Shown here in pieces: positions 40,727-48,361 of a DNA stretch of 52,456 nt. The notes below the pieces were generated by a model, which saw nothing but the letters and a program-made list of their open reading frames with translations, searched no databases and was not told where the DNA came from. Numbering within the stretch: the first letter of the stretch is position 1; each line of letters begins with the position of its first letter. The DNA comes from a virus, in the IMG/VR virus record IMGVR_UViG_3300034082_002361, positions 1 through 52,456 of that record. One strand, given 5' to 3'. The position numbers were made by a program, and so were the translations under genes.

Positions 40727-40969
40727 ATGGCATATTACGAAAAAAGAAACAAAATCACAGGGAACTTAGTTGTTGTGGGCAACGACAATGTGGAAAAAGC
40801 TCTGCGCAAATTCAAAAAGAAAGTGGCAGATTCTGGGTTGTTGCAAGATCTGCGTGAACGGGAAACCTACGAAAAACCAACCACACGCAGGAAAAAAGCC
40901 AAGGCCGCAGCCCGTCGTCGCTGGAAAAAGAAATTGTCCGACCAACAATTGCCAAAAAAATTGTTCTAA
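40727..40969 (+). CDS. rpsU: Ribosomal protein bS21 homolog
   Basis: 80 residues from ATG 40727. NVEKALRKFKKKVADSGLLQ, DLRERETYEKPTTRRKKAKA and AARRRWKKKL align with bacterial bS21 (typically ALRRFKR...GVL..LRRREFYEKPT..RKRAK..A..R..KK). bS21 sits near the mRNA-rRNA duplex of the 30S subunit and is known from other phages. A phage copy could replace or dilute host S21 and bias initiation, perhaps relevant to the leaderless transcripts predicted here; that link is inference. Confidence 0.88.
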   Translation: MAYYEKRNKITGNLVVVGNDNVEKALRKFKKKVADSGLLQDLRERETYEKPTTRRKKAKAAARRRWKKKLSDQQLPKKLF

Positions 40970-40989
40970 CGCAAAAAGTTTGTTATAAT
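40961..40989 (+). promoter_or_regulatory. Sigma70-type promoter for dnaK
   Basis: TTGTTC, 17 bp, perfect TATAAT. The -35 box overlaps the end of the bS21 gene. Confidence 0.7.
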
Positions 40990-40994
40990 ACAGA

Positions 40995-41002
40995 TATAAA
41001 TA
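40995..41002 (+). promoter_or_regulatory. T4-type late promoter for dnaK
   Basis: A perfect TATAAATA six bases after the early -10 box, so dnaK could be expressed in both phases. The remaining leader (to 41061) contains AACTTGCTTA and AAGGAGAAA, both also found in the hsp20 leader. Confidence 0.6.
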
Positions 41003-41061
41003 CATGTGTGGGATGCTTCGGGCTCATACTAACAACTTGCTTAATTTAAGGAGAAATTAAC

Positions 41062-42948
41062 ATGTCTAACCGTATTATTGGCATAGATCTCGGAACTACA
41101 AATAGCTGCGTAGCAGTAATCGAAAATGGCCAACCTAAAGTAATTGAAAATTCAGAAGGCGCACGTACTACGCCCAGCGTGGTTGCCTACACTGCAGAAG
41201 AAATTATTGTCGGCGCTGGTGCAAAGCGTCAAGCAGTTACAAATCCAAAAAGTACTATCTATGCTGCCAAGCGTCTAATTGGACGTAAATTCAAAGAAGA
41301 GGCAGTTCAAAAAGACATTGGCCTTATGCCTTATACCATTATTGAAAGTAGTAATGGTGATGCATGGGTCTCAACCGGGGACAAAGAACTGGCCCCGCCC
41401 CAGATCTCAGCAGAAGTCATTCGTAAAATGAAAAAGACTGCCGAGGACTATTTGGGACGTGAAGTAACACAGGCAGTTATCACTGTGCCTGCTTACTTCA
41501 ATGACAGTCAACGCCAAGCAACCAAAGATGCTGGCGCAATTGCAGGACTAGAAGTGCTGCGGATTATCAATGAGCCGACCGCAGCGGCCTTGGCATATGG
41601 AATCGATAAAAATGAAAAAGTTGATCGCAAGATCGCTGTGTACGATTTGGGTGGTGGTACCTTTGATGTTAGTATCATTGATATTGCTAACGTGGATGGT
41701 GATAAGCAATTTGAAGTACTTTCCACCAATGGTGATACATTCCTAGGTGGCGAAGACTTTGACCAACGCATTATGGATTACTTGATTGACCAGTTTAAAA
41801 AAGAAACTGGAGTTGATCTAGCCCTAGACGTTATGGCCCTGCAACGACTCAAAGATGCAGCAGAACGTACCAAGATTGAACTCAGCAGCAGCACACAAAC
41901 AGATGTAAACTTACCTTACATCACAGCAGATGCCACAGGTCCCAAGCACATGAACATCAAGTTGACCCGTTCCAAACTGGAAGGCCTGGTTGAAGAACTG
42001 ATTCAACGCAGTATTGAACCGTGCCGTGTGGCCATGCGTGATGCAGGTTGTGTGCCCGGCGACATTGATGAAGTTATCTTGGTAGGCGGTATGACACGCA
42101 TGCCCAAGGTACAGGAAGCAGTTGAACAATTATTTGGACGGGCACCACGACGTGATGTCAATCCTGATGAAGCAGTAGCGGTTGGCGCAGCAGTACAAGG
42201 TGCTGTGTTGGGTGGTAGCCGTAATGACGTACTACTCCTTGATGTAACCCCACTAAGCCTGGGAATCGAAACCATGGGCGGAGTGATGACCAAACTAATC
42301 CAAAAGAACACCACTATTCCTACCAAGCATAGTCAAGTGTTTTCCACAGCAGAAGATAACCAGCCTGCTGTGACAATCAAAGTTTGTCAAGGAGAACGTG
42401 AACTTGTGCAATATAACAAACTGTTAGGTGAATTCAACTTGGAAGGAATTGCACCTGCTCGACGCGGAACGCCGCAGATTGAAGTTTCGTTGGATGTTGA
42501 TGCCAATGGTATTCTCAAAGTAAGTGCTCGTGATAAAAGTACTGGCAAAGAAAACAAGATCACTATCAAATCAGATTCAGGTCTAAGCCAAGAGCAGATT
42601 GACGAAATGATTCGCGATGCTGAAGCCAATGCTGATGCAGACGCCAAACAGCGCGAATTGATTGAGGCACGTAATCAAGCAGATGCAATTATTCACAAAG
42701 TTAAAACTGATCTTGCCGAGGTTGACGGCCAACTTACCGAGGACCAGACGAAACAAATTAATGACAAAATAACGGAACTACAAGAGACGATTGCAGGCAC
42801 AGACAAGGAAGTGATCACTACCAAGATATCAGAATTGTTTGTGGCCGCCAATGCAATCAATGAAGCAAAAGCAGCAGCCACATCACAGTCTACTACGCCG
42901 GCAGCAGATGACACGGTGGTTGATGCTGAGTTTAAAGAAACAAAGTAA
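41062..42948 (+). CDS. dnaK: Hsp70 chaperone DnaK, full length
   Basis: 628 residues (E. coli DnaK 638). ATP-dependent folding chaperone. The nucleotide-binding domain shows [34 protein letters not shown] and [20 protein letters not shown]; the interdomain linker and substrate-binding domain begin around [19 protein letters not shown] and include the [19 protein letters not shown] strand; the helical lid and acidic tail end [13 protein letters not shown]. All parts look intact and no frameshift is seen. No dnaJ or grpE is in the window, so host cochaperones would be needed. A full-length DnaK is unusual for a phage. Neighbouring hsp20 and clpS suggest a proteostasis module. Confidence 0.97.
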   Translation: MSNRIIGIDLGTTNSCVAVIENGQPKVIENSEGARTTPSVVAYTAEEIIVGAGAKRQAVTNPKSTIYAAKRLIGRKFKEEAVQKDIGLMPYTIIESSNGDAWVSTGDKELAPPQISAEVIRKMKKTAEDYLGREVTQAVITVPAYFNDSQRQATKDAGAIAGLEVLRIINEPTAAALAYGIDKNEKVDRKIAVYDLGGGTFDVSIIDIANVDGDKQFEVLSTNGDTFLGGEDFDQRIMDYLIDQFKKETGVDLALDVMALQRLKDAAERTKIELSSSTQTDVNLPYITADATGPKHMNIKLTRSKLEGLVEELIQRSIEPCRVAMRDAGCVPGDIDEVILVGGMTRMPKVQEAVEQLFGRAPRRDVNPDEAVAVGAAVQGAVLGGSRNDVLLLDVTPLSLGIETMGGVMTKLIQKNTTIPTKHSQVFSTAEDNQPAVTIKVCQGERELVQYNKLLGEFNLEGIAPARRGTPQIEVSLDVDANGILKVSARDKSTGKENKITIKSDSGLSQEQIDEMIRDAEANADADAKQRELIEARNQADAIIHKVKTDLAEVDGQLTEDQTKQINDKITELQETIAGTDKEVITTKISELFVAANAINEAKAAATSQSTTPAADDTVVDAEFKETK

Positions 42949-42957
42949 AGCATATGC

Positions 42958-42986
42958 GGTGTAGATGCCCAGGTGGGGTCTACACC
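42958..42986. repeat. Hairpin after dnaK
   Basis: GGTGTAGA pairs with TCTACACC around a 13-base loop that can itself fold (CCCA/TGGG). No T-run follows, so it may stabilise or process the dnaK-hsp20 transcript rather than terminate it. Confidence 0.45.
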
Positions 42987-43026
42987 CATATAACGTCATA
43001 ACTTGCTTACATGAAAGGAGAAAACT

Positions 43027-43464
43027 ATGACAACATATATTACAACCTTTGATTTACCTACTATCCATCGCCACGCTGTGGGATTTGATAGACTATTTAA
43101 CGAACTGGGACGCACTTTTGCCAACAGTAAGGTAGATGGTAATTACCCTCCGCACAACATTGTGCAAATTGATGAAACACATTATGCCATTCAATTGGCA
43201 GTGGCTGGGTTCGCTGAGGATGAACTTGATATTGAATTCAAGGACAATGTGCTCACTGTAAAAGGTGAACAGCATCAACAGGACGAATACACTTATCATT
43301 ATCGTGGTATCAGTTCTCGCGCATTTACTCGTGCATTTCCATTGGCTGAACACATGGAAGTCAAAGGTGCCACTGTGATAAACGGTATTTTGGCAGTCAG
43401 CATTGAGCACATTGTGCCCGACGAACAAAAACCCAAGAAAATTGCTATTACGTTTGCAAAGTAA
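43027..43464 (+). CDS. Small heat-shock protein, Hsp20/IbpA family
   Basis: 145 residues, as for IbpA. The N-terminus FDLPTIHRHAVGFDRLFNEL matches IbpA-type openings; the alpha-crystallin domain includes HNIVQIDETHYAIQLAVAGF, EDELDIEFKDNVLTVKGEQ and the HYRGISSRAFTRAFPLAEH segment, ending with a conserved NGILAVSIEHIVP strand. It binds unfolding proteins and passes them to DnaK. It lies 78 nt after dnaK with a strong AAAGGAGAAA site and a shared leader motif, so the two are probably co-regulated. Confidence 0.93.
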   Translation: MTTYITTFDLPTIHRHAVGFDRLFNELGRTFANSKVDGNYPPHNIVQIDETHYAIQLAVAGFAEDELDIEFKDNVLTVKGEQHQQDEYTYHYRGISSRAFTRAFPLAEHMEVKGATVINGILAVSIEHIVPDEQKPKKIAITFAK

Positions 43465-43482
43465 TTAGATAAGTAGTATAAT
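43454..43482 (+). promoter_or_regulatory. Sigma70-type promoter for clpS
   Basis: TTGCAA (inside the end of hsp20), 17 bp, perfect TATAAT. Confidence 0.75.
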
Positions 43483-43486
43483 AACA

Positions 43487-43510
43487 CGTAAGGGGATTCC
43501 TCCCCTTACG
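43487..43510. repeat. 10-bp hairpin at the 5' end of the clpS transcript
   Basis: CGTAAGGGGA pairs with TCCCCTTACG around TTCC. Transcription from the promoter at 43454 should start at about 43488-43489, so the mRNA would begin with this hairpin. No T-run follows. Confidence 0.7.
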
Positions 43511-43525
43511 CAACTATATAAAATT

Positions 43526-43834
43526 ATGAGTAAAACGGACGTTATTGTAAAACCTCGAGTGCAAACTAAAACGGACATCCAACCTCCAAGTTTGTTTAAT
43601 GTGATCTATCTCAACGACAATGTTACCACGACAGAATTTGTGATAGAAAGTTTAAAAAATATTTTTCATCACGACGAAGAAACTGCTACAGAAATTACTC
43701 AACGCATACATGAACAAGGAAGCAGTGTGGTTAGCACCCTTCCTTATGAAATTGCAGAACAAAAAGGTGTCGAGGCCACAATGCTGGCTCGAACCAATGG
43801 CTTTCCCCTTAACGTCAAACTAGAACCAGCTTAA
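43526..43834 (+). CDS. clpS: ClpS adaptor protein homolog
   Basis: 102 residues, normal for ClpS. It delivers N-degron substrates to ClpAP. The core FNVIYLNDNVTTTEFVIESL corresponds to the VILVNDDYTPMEFV region; N30, D31, T34 and H62 (RIHEQGSSVV) match the N-end-rule pocket, but the gatekeeper Met (E. coli M40) is Thr36 here and the second Asp is N32, so substrate choice may differ. The C-terminus NGFPLNVKLEPA matches the family. Own promoter with a structured 5' end. The cytidylyltransferase-like gene follows after 3 nt. Confidence 0.9.
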   Translation: MSKTDVIVKPRVQTKTDIQPPSLFNVIYLNDNVTTTEFVIESLKNIFHHDEETATEITQRIHEQGSSVVSTLPYEIAEQKGVEATMLARTNGFPLNVKLEPA

Positions 43835-43837
43835 TAA

Positions 43838-44311
43838 ATGATATTTAATAAAATCAAAGAGCTTAAGGCCCAGGGTCTTAAGATTGGTATTACCTTCTCA
43901 ACCTTTGATATGTTGCACGCCGGGCATGTTGCCATGCTGAGTGAAGCAAAAAATCACTGCGATTACCTAATTGCAGGATTACAAACAGATCCCACTATAG
44001 ATCGTCCGGATAGCAAGAATCCTCCTGTGCAGAGTATTGTAGAACGACAGATACAACTTAGTGCCACACGTTTCGTAGACGAAATAGTTGTGTACCAGAC
44101 TGAACAAGACCTTATTGACCTCTTGCTCATATTGCCAGTTGATGTTAGAATACTGGGTATAGAATACGAAAACAAAGACTTTACTGGTCGCGGTGAATGC
44201 TGTGAGCGTAATATTGAACTGGTGTTTAACGGACGCGATCACTCATTTAGTTCTAGTAGTTTACGTAAACGTGTTGCAGCAGCCGAAGCCCATCGAGCAT
44301 TGAAAGGGTAG
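43838..44311 (+). CDS. Cytidylyltransferase-like protein (TagD/RfaE C-terminal type)
   Basis: 157 residues. KIGITFSTFDMLHAGHVAML contains the H27-A-G-H30 motif of nucleotidylyltransferases that attach CMP or AMP to phospho-alcohols or sugars; a late SSSSLRKRV segment is the second substrate-binding motif, and ENKDFTGRGECCERNIELV lies between. Typical products are CDP-glycerol or ADP-heptose, both glycan precursors. The exact substrate cannot be read. It may feed the glycan enzymes at the right end of the window. Confidence 0.75.
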   Translation: MIFNKIKELKAQGLKIGITFSTFDMLHAGHVAMLSEAKNHCDYLIAGLQTDPTIDRPDSKNPPVQSIVERQIQLSATRFVDEIVVYQTEQDLIDLLLILPVDVRILGIEYENKDFTGRGECCERNIELVFNGRDHSFSSSSLRKRVAAAEAHRALKG

Positions 44312-44313
44312 TA

Positions 44314-45156
44314 ATGGACTACAAAAGTGCCGGAGTAGATGTTGAATTAGCAGACCAATTGGTAAAGTATCTAGGTATGTCTGGGTACGGTGCTGTGATT
44401 GATCTTGGTGGTGTGAAAGTTGTGTTATCAACAGATGGAGTTGGCACCAAACTGCTGGTGGCAGAAGCACAGAACAAGTTTGATACCATTGGTATAGACT
44501 TGGTTGCCATGTGTACCAATGATGTATTGTGTCAAGGCGCCAGACCACATAGCTTTTTAGATTACTATGCAACTGGTAAGTTGGATTTAGCAAAAAGTAA
44601 AATTATCCTGGATGGTATCATACAAGGGTGTAAACTTGCTGGTTGCAAACTAGTGGGTGGTGAAACTGCAGAGATGCCCGGAGTATACAACGGTAGTCAA
44701 TTTGATCTAGCTGGCTTTTGCATGGGTGTGGTAGAAAAAGATTTACCCCAGTCAGTCAAGAGTGGTGATCTATTGGTGGGAATCCCCAGTAGTGGTCCAC
44801 ACAGTAATGGATTTAGTTTATTGCGTAAACTGTTACCAATTGACGAAATTCCGTTGACCCCTACCAGAATCTACACCAATGAGATCATGGACAATCTGGC
44901 CTATATCAAGGCCTGCAGTCATATCACTGGTGGCGGCATTCATGGCAATCTACCCAGAGTATTAAATGGACATGACTATAAATTGAATATTGACTTACCT
45001 GCTGACAGTTGGTGGCAAGACCTATTTGAACGTAGCCAGCTATCAAAACACGAATTTGAAAGCACATTCAATTGCGGATGGGGCATGATTTTGGTAGTTG
45101 ATGATATCAGTAACTTGAATATCAAAGATGCACAATTAATTGGTCAAGTACTTTAA
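44314..45156 (+). CDS. purM: Phosphoribosylformylglycinamidine cyclo-ligase (AIR synthetase), compact
   Basis: 280 residues; bacterial PurM is about 345. It closes the imidazole ring in purine synthesis. Recognisable segments are YKSAGVDVELADQLV, VLSTDGVGTKLLVAEA, FDTIGIDLVAMCTNDVL, SFLDYYATGKLDLAKS, LVGGETAEMPGVYNG, SSGPHSNGFSLLRKL, THITGGG-type SHITGGGIHGNLPRVL and FNCGWGMILVV. The glycine-rich stretch after the N-terminal helix and the C-terminal part are shortened. PurM is a known auxiliary metabolic gene of cyanophages. Here it would raise purine supply for genome synthesis. Confidence 0.93.
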   Translation: MDYKSAGVDVELADQLVKYLGMSGYGAVIDLGGVKVVLSTDGVGTKLLVAEAQNKFDTIGIDLVAMCTNDVLCQGARPHSFLDYYATGKLDLAKSKIILDGIIQGCKLAGCKLVGGETAEMPGVYNGSQFDLAGFCMGVVEKDLPQSVKSGDLLVGIPSSGPHSNGFSLLRKLLPIDEIPLTPTRIYTNEIMDNLAYIKACSHITGGGIHGNLPRVLNGHDYKLNIDLPADSWWQDLFERSQLSKHEFESTFNCGWGMILVVDDISNLNIKDAQLIGQVL

Positions 45157-45168
45157 ACGGATACTGTC

Positions 45169-45705
45169 ATGGACATAATGCTAGATATAGAAACACTTAG
45201 TACCAGACCGGAGAGTGTGATTCTTACCTTGGGAGCAGTCAAGTTTGATCCGTTTGGTGACAAAGTAGACACTGACACTGGACTTTACATCAGATGCGAC
45301 GTGGATGAACAAATTGCGCTGGACCGGCACATTCAACAAGAAACTGTTGACTGGTGGGGTACACAGCCCGAGGATGTTAGAGAAGAAGCATTGGGAGAAC
45401 ATGATCGTACCAGCATGAATGAAATGCTAGATCAGCTGAATCGGTTCTTGGTTGGTTCTGGCAACATTTGGTGCCAAGGTCCGGCGTTTGACATTGTGAT
45501 ACTAGAAAACTTGTATAGACAAATGCAACGTCCAACCCCGTGGCAGTTTTGGCAAATTAGAGATAGTCGTACCCTGTTTGGTGTACACGGTGATCCTAGG
45601 GAGAAAGGTAGAACTGGTGCACACAATGCTCTGATTGATTGCTATTATCAGGCACAAGCGGTGCAGCAGGTGTATAAACAAGTGGGCATAAAGAAAAGGG
45701 CATAA
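45169..45705 (+). CDS. dexA: 3'-5' exonuclease, DexA-like DEDDh type
   Basis: 178 residues (T4 DexA 227). MDIMLDIETLSTRPESVILT gives the first acidic pair D6 and E8; WCQGPAFDIVILENLY gives D108, and GAHNALIDCYY gives H152 and D157, completing the DEDDh active site. It degrades single-stranded DNA or RNA from the 3' end. The preference for DNA or RNA cannot be judged. A TAATG overlap links it to the next gene. Confidence 0.8.
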   Translation: MDIMLDIETLSTRPESVILTLGAVKFDPFGDKVDTDTGLYIRCDVDEQIALDRHIQQETVDWWGTQPEDVREEALGEHDRTSMNEMLDQLNRFLVGSGNIWCQGPAFDIVILENLYRQMQRPTPWQFWQIRDSRTLFGVHGDPREKGRTGAHNALIDCYYQAQAVQQVYKQVGIKKRA

Positions 45706-46007
45706 TGGATATTATATTTTCAAGACAGGTAGCAGAAGAATTAGCAGAAAAATACACAGTACTAGAACTTGAACCACACAGTGCAGGTGAAGATATTTTA
45801 GAAACTTTTTGTGTGGTACCCAGCGACAAGATTCCCATTGCCGAAGTGGTCATGCTAGACCATTGGAAAAAGCTGCACGGCGAGTTTGTTCAAGCAAACA
45901 AAGACAAAAATGGTAAATTGTGCAAGGATCTACTAGAGCATCTAACAGGCAAATGGGGCAGCGAACTTGACGAATACTACCAAATAGTTTGCGCTCGATA
46001 TAACTAA
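45705..46007 (+). CDS. Small conserved phage protein
   Basis: 100 residues, acidic, no membrane segment. Contains PIAEVVMLDHWKKLHGEFVQ and GKWGSELDEYYQIV. No domain; conserved-looking in T4-like phages from memory. Coupled to the exonuclease gene by TAATG. Confidence 0.6.
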   Translation: MDIIFSRQVAEELAEKYTVLELEPHSAGEDILETFCVVPSDKIPIAEVVMLDHWKKLHGEFVQANKDKNGKLCKDLLEHLTGKWGSELDEYYQIVCARYN

Positions 46008-46042
46008 TTATTTTGTCAACGATTCGTTCATATATACTATAT

Positions 46043-46378
46043 ATGAACAAATTACTGGCTGCTATCCTACTAGCAACATCTTTAGTAGCCCATGCAGAAT
46101 TGCACGAACGTACCGTAAAAGTAGTGTGTGGTTCGCAGGAAGAGTTTCTTATGACTGCCAAAAAATACGAAGAAATTCCGTATATTGCAGGCGTTAATCA
46201 AGACCAACGTACTATCACAAGCCTGTGGGGTAATATGCAAACAGGAACCACAAGCTGGATAATGCACCTAAGTGACACAGACGAATGGTGCATGATCGGA
46301 GTAGGCTCAAAAATTATAATACCAGAGTCCAGTCCATTTCAAAACGTACCTGTTGGAAAAAGAATTAAACTAAACTAA
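46043..46378 (+). CDS. Small secreted protein
   Basis: 111 residues from ATG 46043; an upstream in-frame ATG at 46013 would precede the signal peptide and is less likely. The first 18 residues, MNKLLAAILLATSLVAHA, form a clear signal peptide with cleavage after AHA. The mature part has two or three cysteines (VVCGSQEE, EWCMIGVG) and probably acts in the periplasm. Function unknown; superinfection exclusion is one possibility. A strong terminator follows. Confidence 0.6.
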   Translation: MNKLLAAILLATSLVAHAELHERTVKVVCGSQEEFLMTAKKYEEIPYIAGVNQDQRTITSLWGNMQTGTTSWIMHLSDTDEWCMIGVGSKIIIPESSPFQNVPVGKRIKLN

Positions 46379-46403
46379 ACCTGGACTGGATCCAGGTTTT
46401 TTT
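46377..46403 (+). terminator. Rho-independent terminator
   Basis: AAACCTGGA/TCCAGGTTT with a CTGGA loop and a continuing T-run. Confidence 0.9.
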
Positions 46404-46423
46404 ATGAATTAAAGGAGCACACA

Positions 46424-46501
46424 ATGAGTTGGTTTGCACACAAACCCCCTAAATATCCGCCACCGGCGCCAGGGCCAACCCACCCTCCCGCCAGAATCTA
46501 A
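46424..46501 (+). CDS. 25-residue proline-rich peptide
   Basis: Starts at ATG 46424 behind a strong AAAGGAGCACACA ribosome binding site and ends at 46501. The peptide begins MSWFAHKPPKYPPPAPGPTH and is about 40 percent proline. It sits alone between a terminator and a late promoter. From memory, short Pro-rich peptides with similar MxWFxxKPPKxPPP openings occur in T4-like cyanophages, which supports a real gene. Role unknown. Confidence 0.6.
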   Translation: MSWFAHKPPKYPPPAPGPTHPPARI

Positions 46502-46508
46502 ATAAATA
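46501..46508 (+). promoter_or_regulatory. T4-type late promoter
   Basis: AATAAATA overlapping the stop of the small peptide gene, with a 56-nt leader to ATG 46565 (GGAATCAAGGATAG). Confidence 0.55.
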
Positions 46509-46564
46509 CTATATTCAATAATCGCTGGTTCCATCAATTAAAATTATAAAGGAATCAAGGATAG

Positions 46565-47218
46565 ATGGATCCAATCACCGCTTTTGCAATGGCACAAGGG
46601 GCTTTAAAGGCCATTAGATCCGGTGTGGAATTTTACAAGGAATGCCAATCCGCTGCGGCTGATGTGTCCGACATCACCATGGAAGTGTCCGGGAACATCG
46701 GCAAGTTCCTGGATGCCAAGGGTGTAGTACAAGAAGCTGCTGCCAAAGCCAAGAAAGAAAGCGAAGAAAACTTTGATCCCAACAAGGTCAACAGCCAGGC
46801 CCTGAACAATGTCATGATGGAAATGCAGTTGGCCAACGCCGAAAAAGAACTGCGTGAAATGTTGGTGTACGAAACTCCTGGACTGGGCGATATTTGGTCA
46901 AGATTCAGCCAAGAAAGAGAAAGACTGTGGGAGTTACAGCAACAACACCAAGAAGAACTGGACCGCCAGTCCAAACAAGCACGAGCACAGGCACTGCAAA
47001 AAGCAGCAAGACGTAGACGACAACTGGAGCAAATCTGGCACGATGCGCATTGGATGGTAACGGTTGTGGCCATAGTGCTAGTATACGTGGGTGCCATGTA
47101 CATGATAGTACAAGATAGAAAAGTGCAAAATCCTGAACTGGGCACTTGTTTTATACCCAAAGGAGCACCAGGCTACGAATGGTACAGTACTCTAAGATGG
47201 GTTGACTGCACAACATAA
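46565..47218 (+). CDS. Coiled-coil membrane-associated phage protein
   Basis: 217 residues. Charged helical body (DIWSRFSQERERLWELQQQH, QSKQARAQALQKAARRRRQL) followed by one hydrophobic helix (WMVTVVAIVLVYVGAMYMIV) and a short tail with two cysteines (LGTCFIPKGAPGYEWYSTLR). A similar protein type is found beside structural genes in T4-like marine phages. Late promoter upstream. Function unknown. Confidence 0.6.
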   Translation: MDPITAFAMAQGALKAIRSGVEFYKECQSAAADVSDITMEVSGNIGKFLDAKGVVQEAAAKAKKESEENFDPNKVNSQALNNVMMEMQLANAEKELREMLVYETPGLGDIWSRFSQERERLWELQQQHQEELDRQSKQARAQALQKAARRRRQLEQIWHDAHWMVTVVAIVLVYVGAMYMIVQDRKVQNPELGTCFIPKGAPGYEWYSTLRWVDCTT

Positions 47219-47222
47219 CTGT

Positions 47223-47230
47223 AATAAATA
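47223..47230 (+). promoter_or_regulatory. T4-type late promoter candidate
   Basis: AATAAATA, 19 nt before ATG 47250, followed by TTTTAGGAAC. Confidence 0.5.
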
Positions 47231-47249
47231 TTATTTTAGGAACATTAAA

Positions 47250-47702
47250 ATGAAATCCTTTTTATTAACAGCGTTGCTGTGTTTTTCCGTCACAGCCACA
47301 GCCAAAGAATTTAGATTGCAGTTTTCCGATCCCACCCAAGTTGTAGTCAATGACAGCGACTGGGTCAAGGTATCACACAACGACATATACGATCTTTATA
47401 TATCTCAGGATGCCATTGGTACCAACGAACAGTCGCCCTATATACACTCCATGGTGCTGTTTCATGACACACCTGGCACCACATTCAACAACATAATTGG
47501 TCCAGTCAAGCGTATTTTTACATTTGGTAACCTTGATTGCCGGCAAGGGGTACTGACACTATTGAACGACTGGTTTGTTGACATAACCAATCAAGTAGTG
47601 TATACTCAGAGTCATGCACCGGGAGAGTATCTTACTGAGGTACTAACTAATCACACACCACGGAACGATGCGTACAATGCAATCTGCAAAAAAGGTACCT
47701 AA
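47250..47702 (+). CDS. Small secreted protein
   Basis: 150 residues from ATG 47250. MKSFLLTALLCFSVTATA is a signal peptide; the mature protein is beta-rich (KEFRLQFSDPTQVVVNDSDW) with two cysteines (NLDCRQGVLT, NAICKKGT) that could form a disulfide in the periplasm. No domain recognised. It overlaps the 2OG oxygenase gene by TAATG. Confidence 0.6.
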   Translation: MKSFLLTALLCFSVTATAKEFRLQFSDPTQVVVNDSDWVKVSHNDIYDLYISQDAIGTNEQSPYIHSMVLFHDTPGTTFNNIIGPVKRIFTFGNLDCRQGVLTLLNDWFVDITNQVVYTQSHAPGEYLTEVLTNHTPRNDAYNAICKKGT

Positions 47703-48361
47703 TGAAAATTGATACACGCACTGTCAAGAATTTTTTATCTGATGAAGAATTAGATATTATTGAACAACATGTTTTGGCAACAGATAATGTGCATTTAAAC
47801 TATAATCCTGACAGAGAAAATGACAGTCAAGAAGTTTTTTCCGGAACATACTATTTGTTTGATTACTACGAAGAAAAGAACAAGATAGTTAAAGAAATAT
47901 TACAATCAAAGTTTGAAACACAGTTTGGAAAAGATTTACACATACAACAAATTCATATATTTGATTCCGTTGATCCATACAATATTCACAGTGATGTAGA
48001 CAGCGGCGGAGAATTTTTGCCAGGACATGTACATGCATGGACTTTTATAATTCCTTTATTTGATGTTGACAGTCACACTATCGTGTTCAATGAGGGCAGT
48101 GAAACAAAACAACCACAACACTACATTGAAGCAACACCACCCGGCGAGTCCATGTTAATTGATGACCCGACTTATAAAAAATACTTGTCACATACTCCAC
48201 ATGACTGGTACAGATGGCTATCTATAGAAGATATCTTTAAGTGGGAGAGAGGTGCTTTATTTGCCGCCAGCAGATTTAAGTTTCATACTAGCGACAATTT
48301 TTTAGCCAATGGTGTTAAAAGTAAACGTGCAATAATTGCTTGGACTAGTTTGCCATCTTAA
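47702..48361 (+). CDS. 2-oxoglutarate/Fe(II) dioxygenase-like protein
   Basis: 219 residues. The iron-binding triad is H96-x-D98 (NIHSDVDSGG) and H195 (KFHTSDNF), and R209 (KSKRAIIAWTS) fits the 2-oxoglutarate carboxylate ligand, with HAWTFIIPLF as the intervening strand. These enzymes hydroxylate proteins, nucleobases or small molecules. Substrate unknown. Coupled to the secreted protein upstream and the DD-peptidase downstream by TAATG overlaps. Confidence 0.75.
   Translation: MKIDTRTVKNFLSDEELDIIEQHVLATDNVHLNYNPDRENDSQEVFSGTYYLFDYYEEKNKIVKEILQSKFETQFGKDLHIQQIHIFDSVDPYNIHSDVDSGGEFLPGHVHAWTFIIPLFDVDSHTIVFNEGSETKQPQHYIEATPPGESMLIDDPTYKKYLSHTPHDWYRWLSIEDIFKWERGALFAASRFKFHTSDNFLANGVKSKRAIIAWTSLPS

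Noticed and set aside
42003-42326. Minus-strand open frame in dnaK
   Set aside because: Shadow of the conserved DnaK coding sequence.
46013-46042. Promoter TTGTCA...TATACT before the small secreted protein
   Set aside because: Spacer would be only 14-16 bp, unlike the constant 17 bp elsewhere; too weak to annotate.
46633-47160. Minus-strand open frame of 175 codons
   Set aside because: Opposite the coiled-coil membrane protein; composition is Ser/Cys-rich as expected from the reverse of Ala/Gln/Lys-rich codons.
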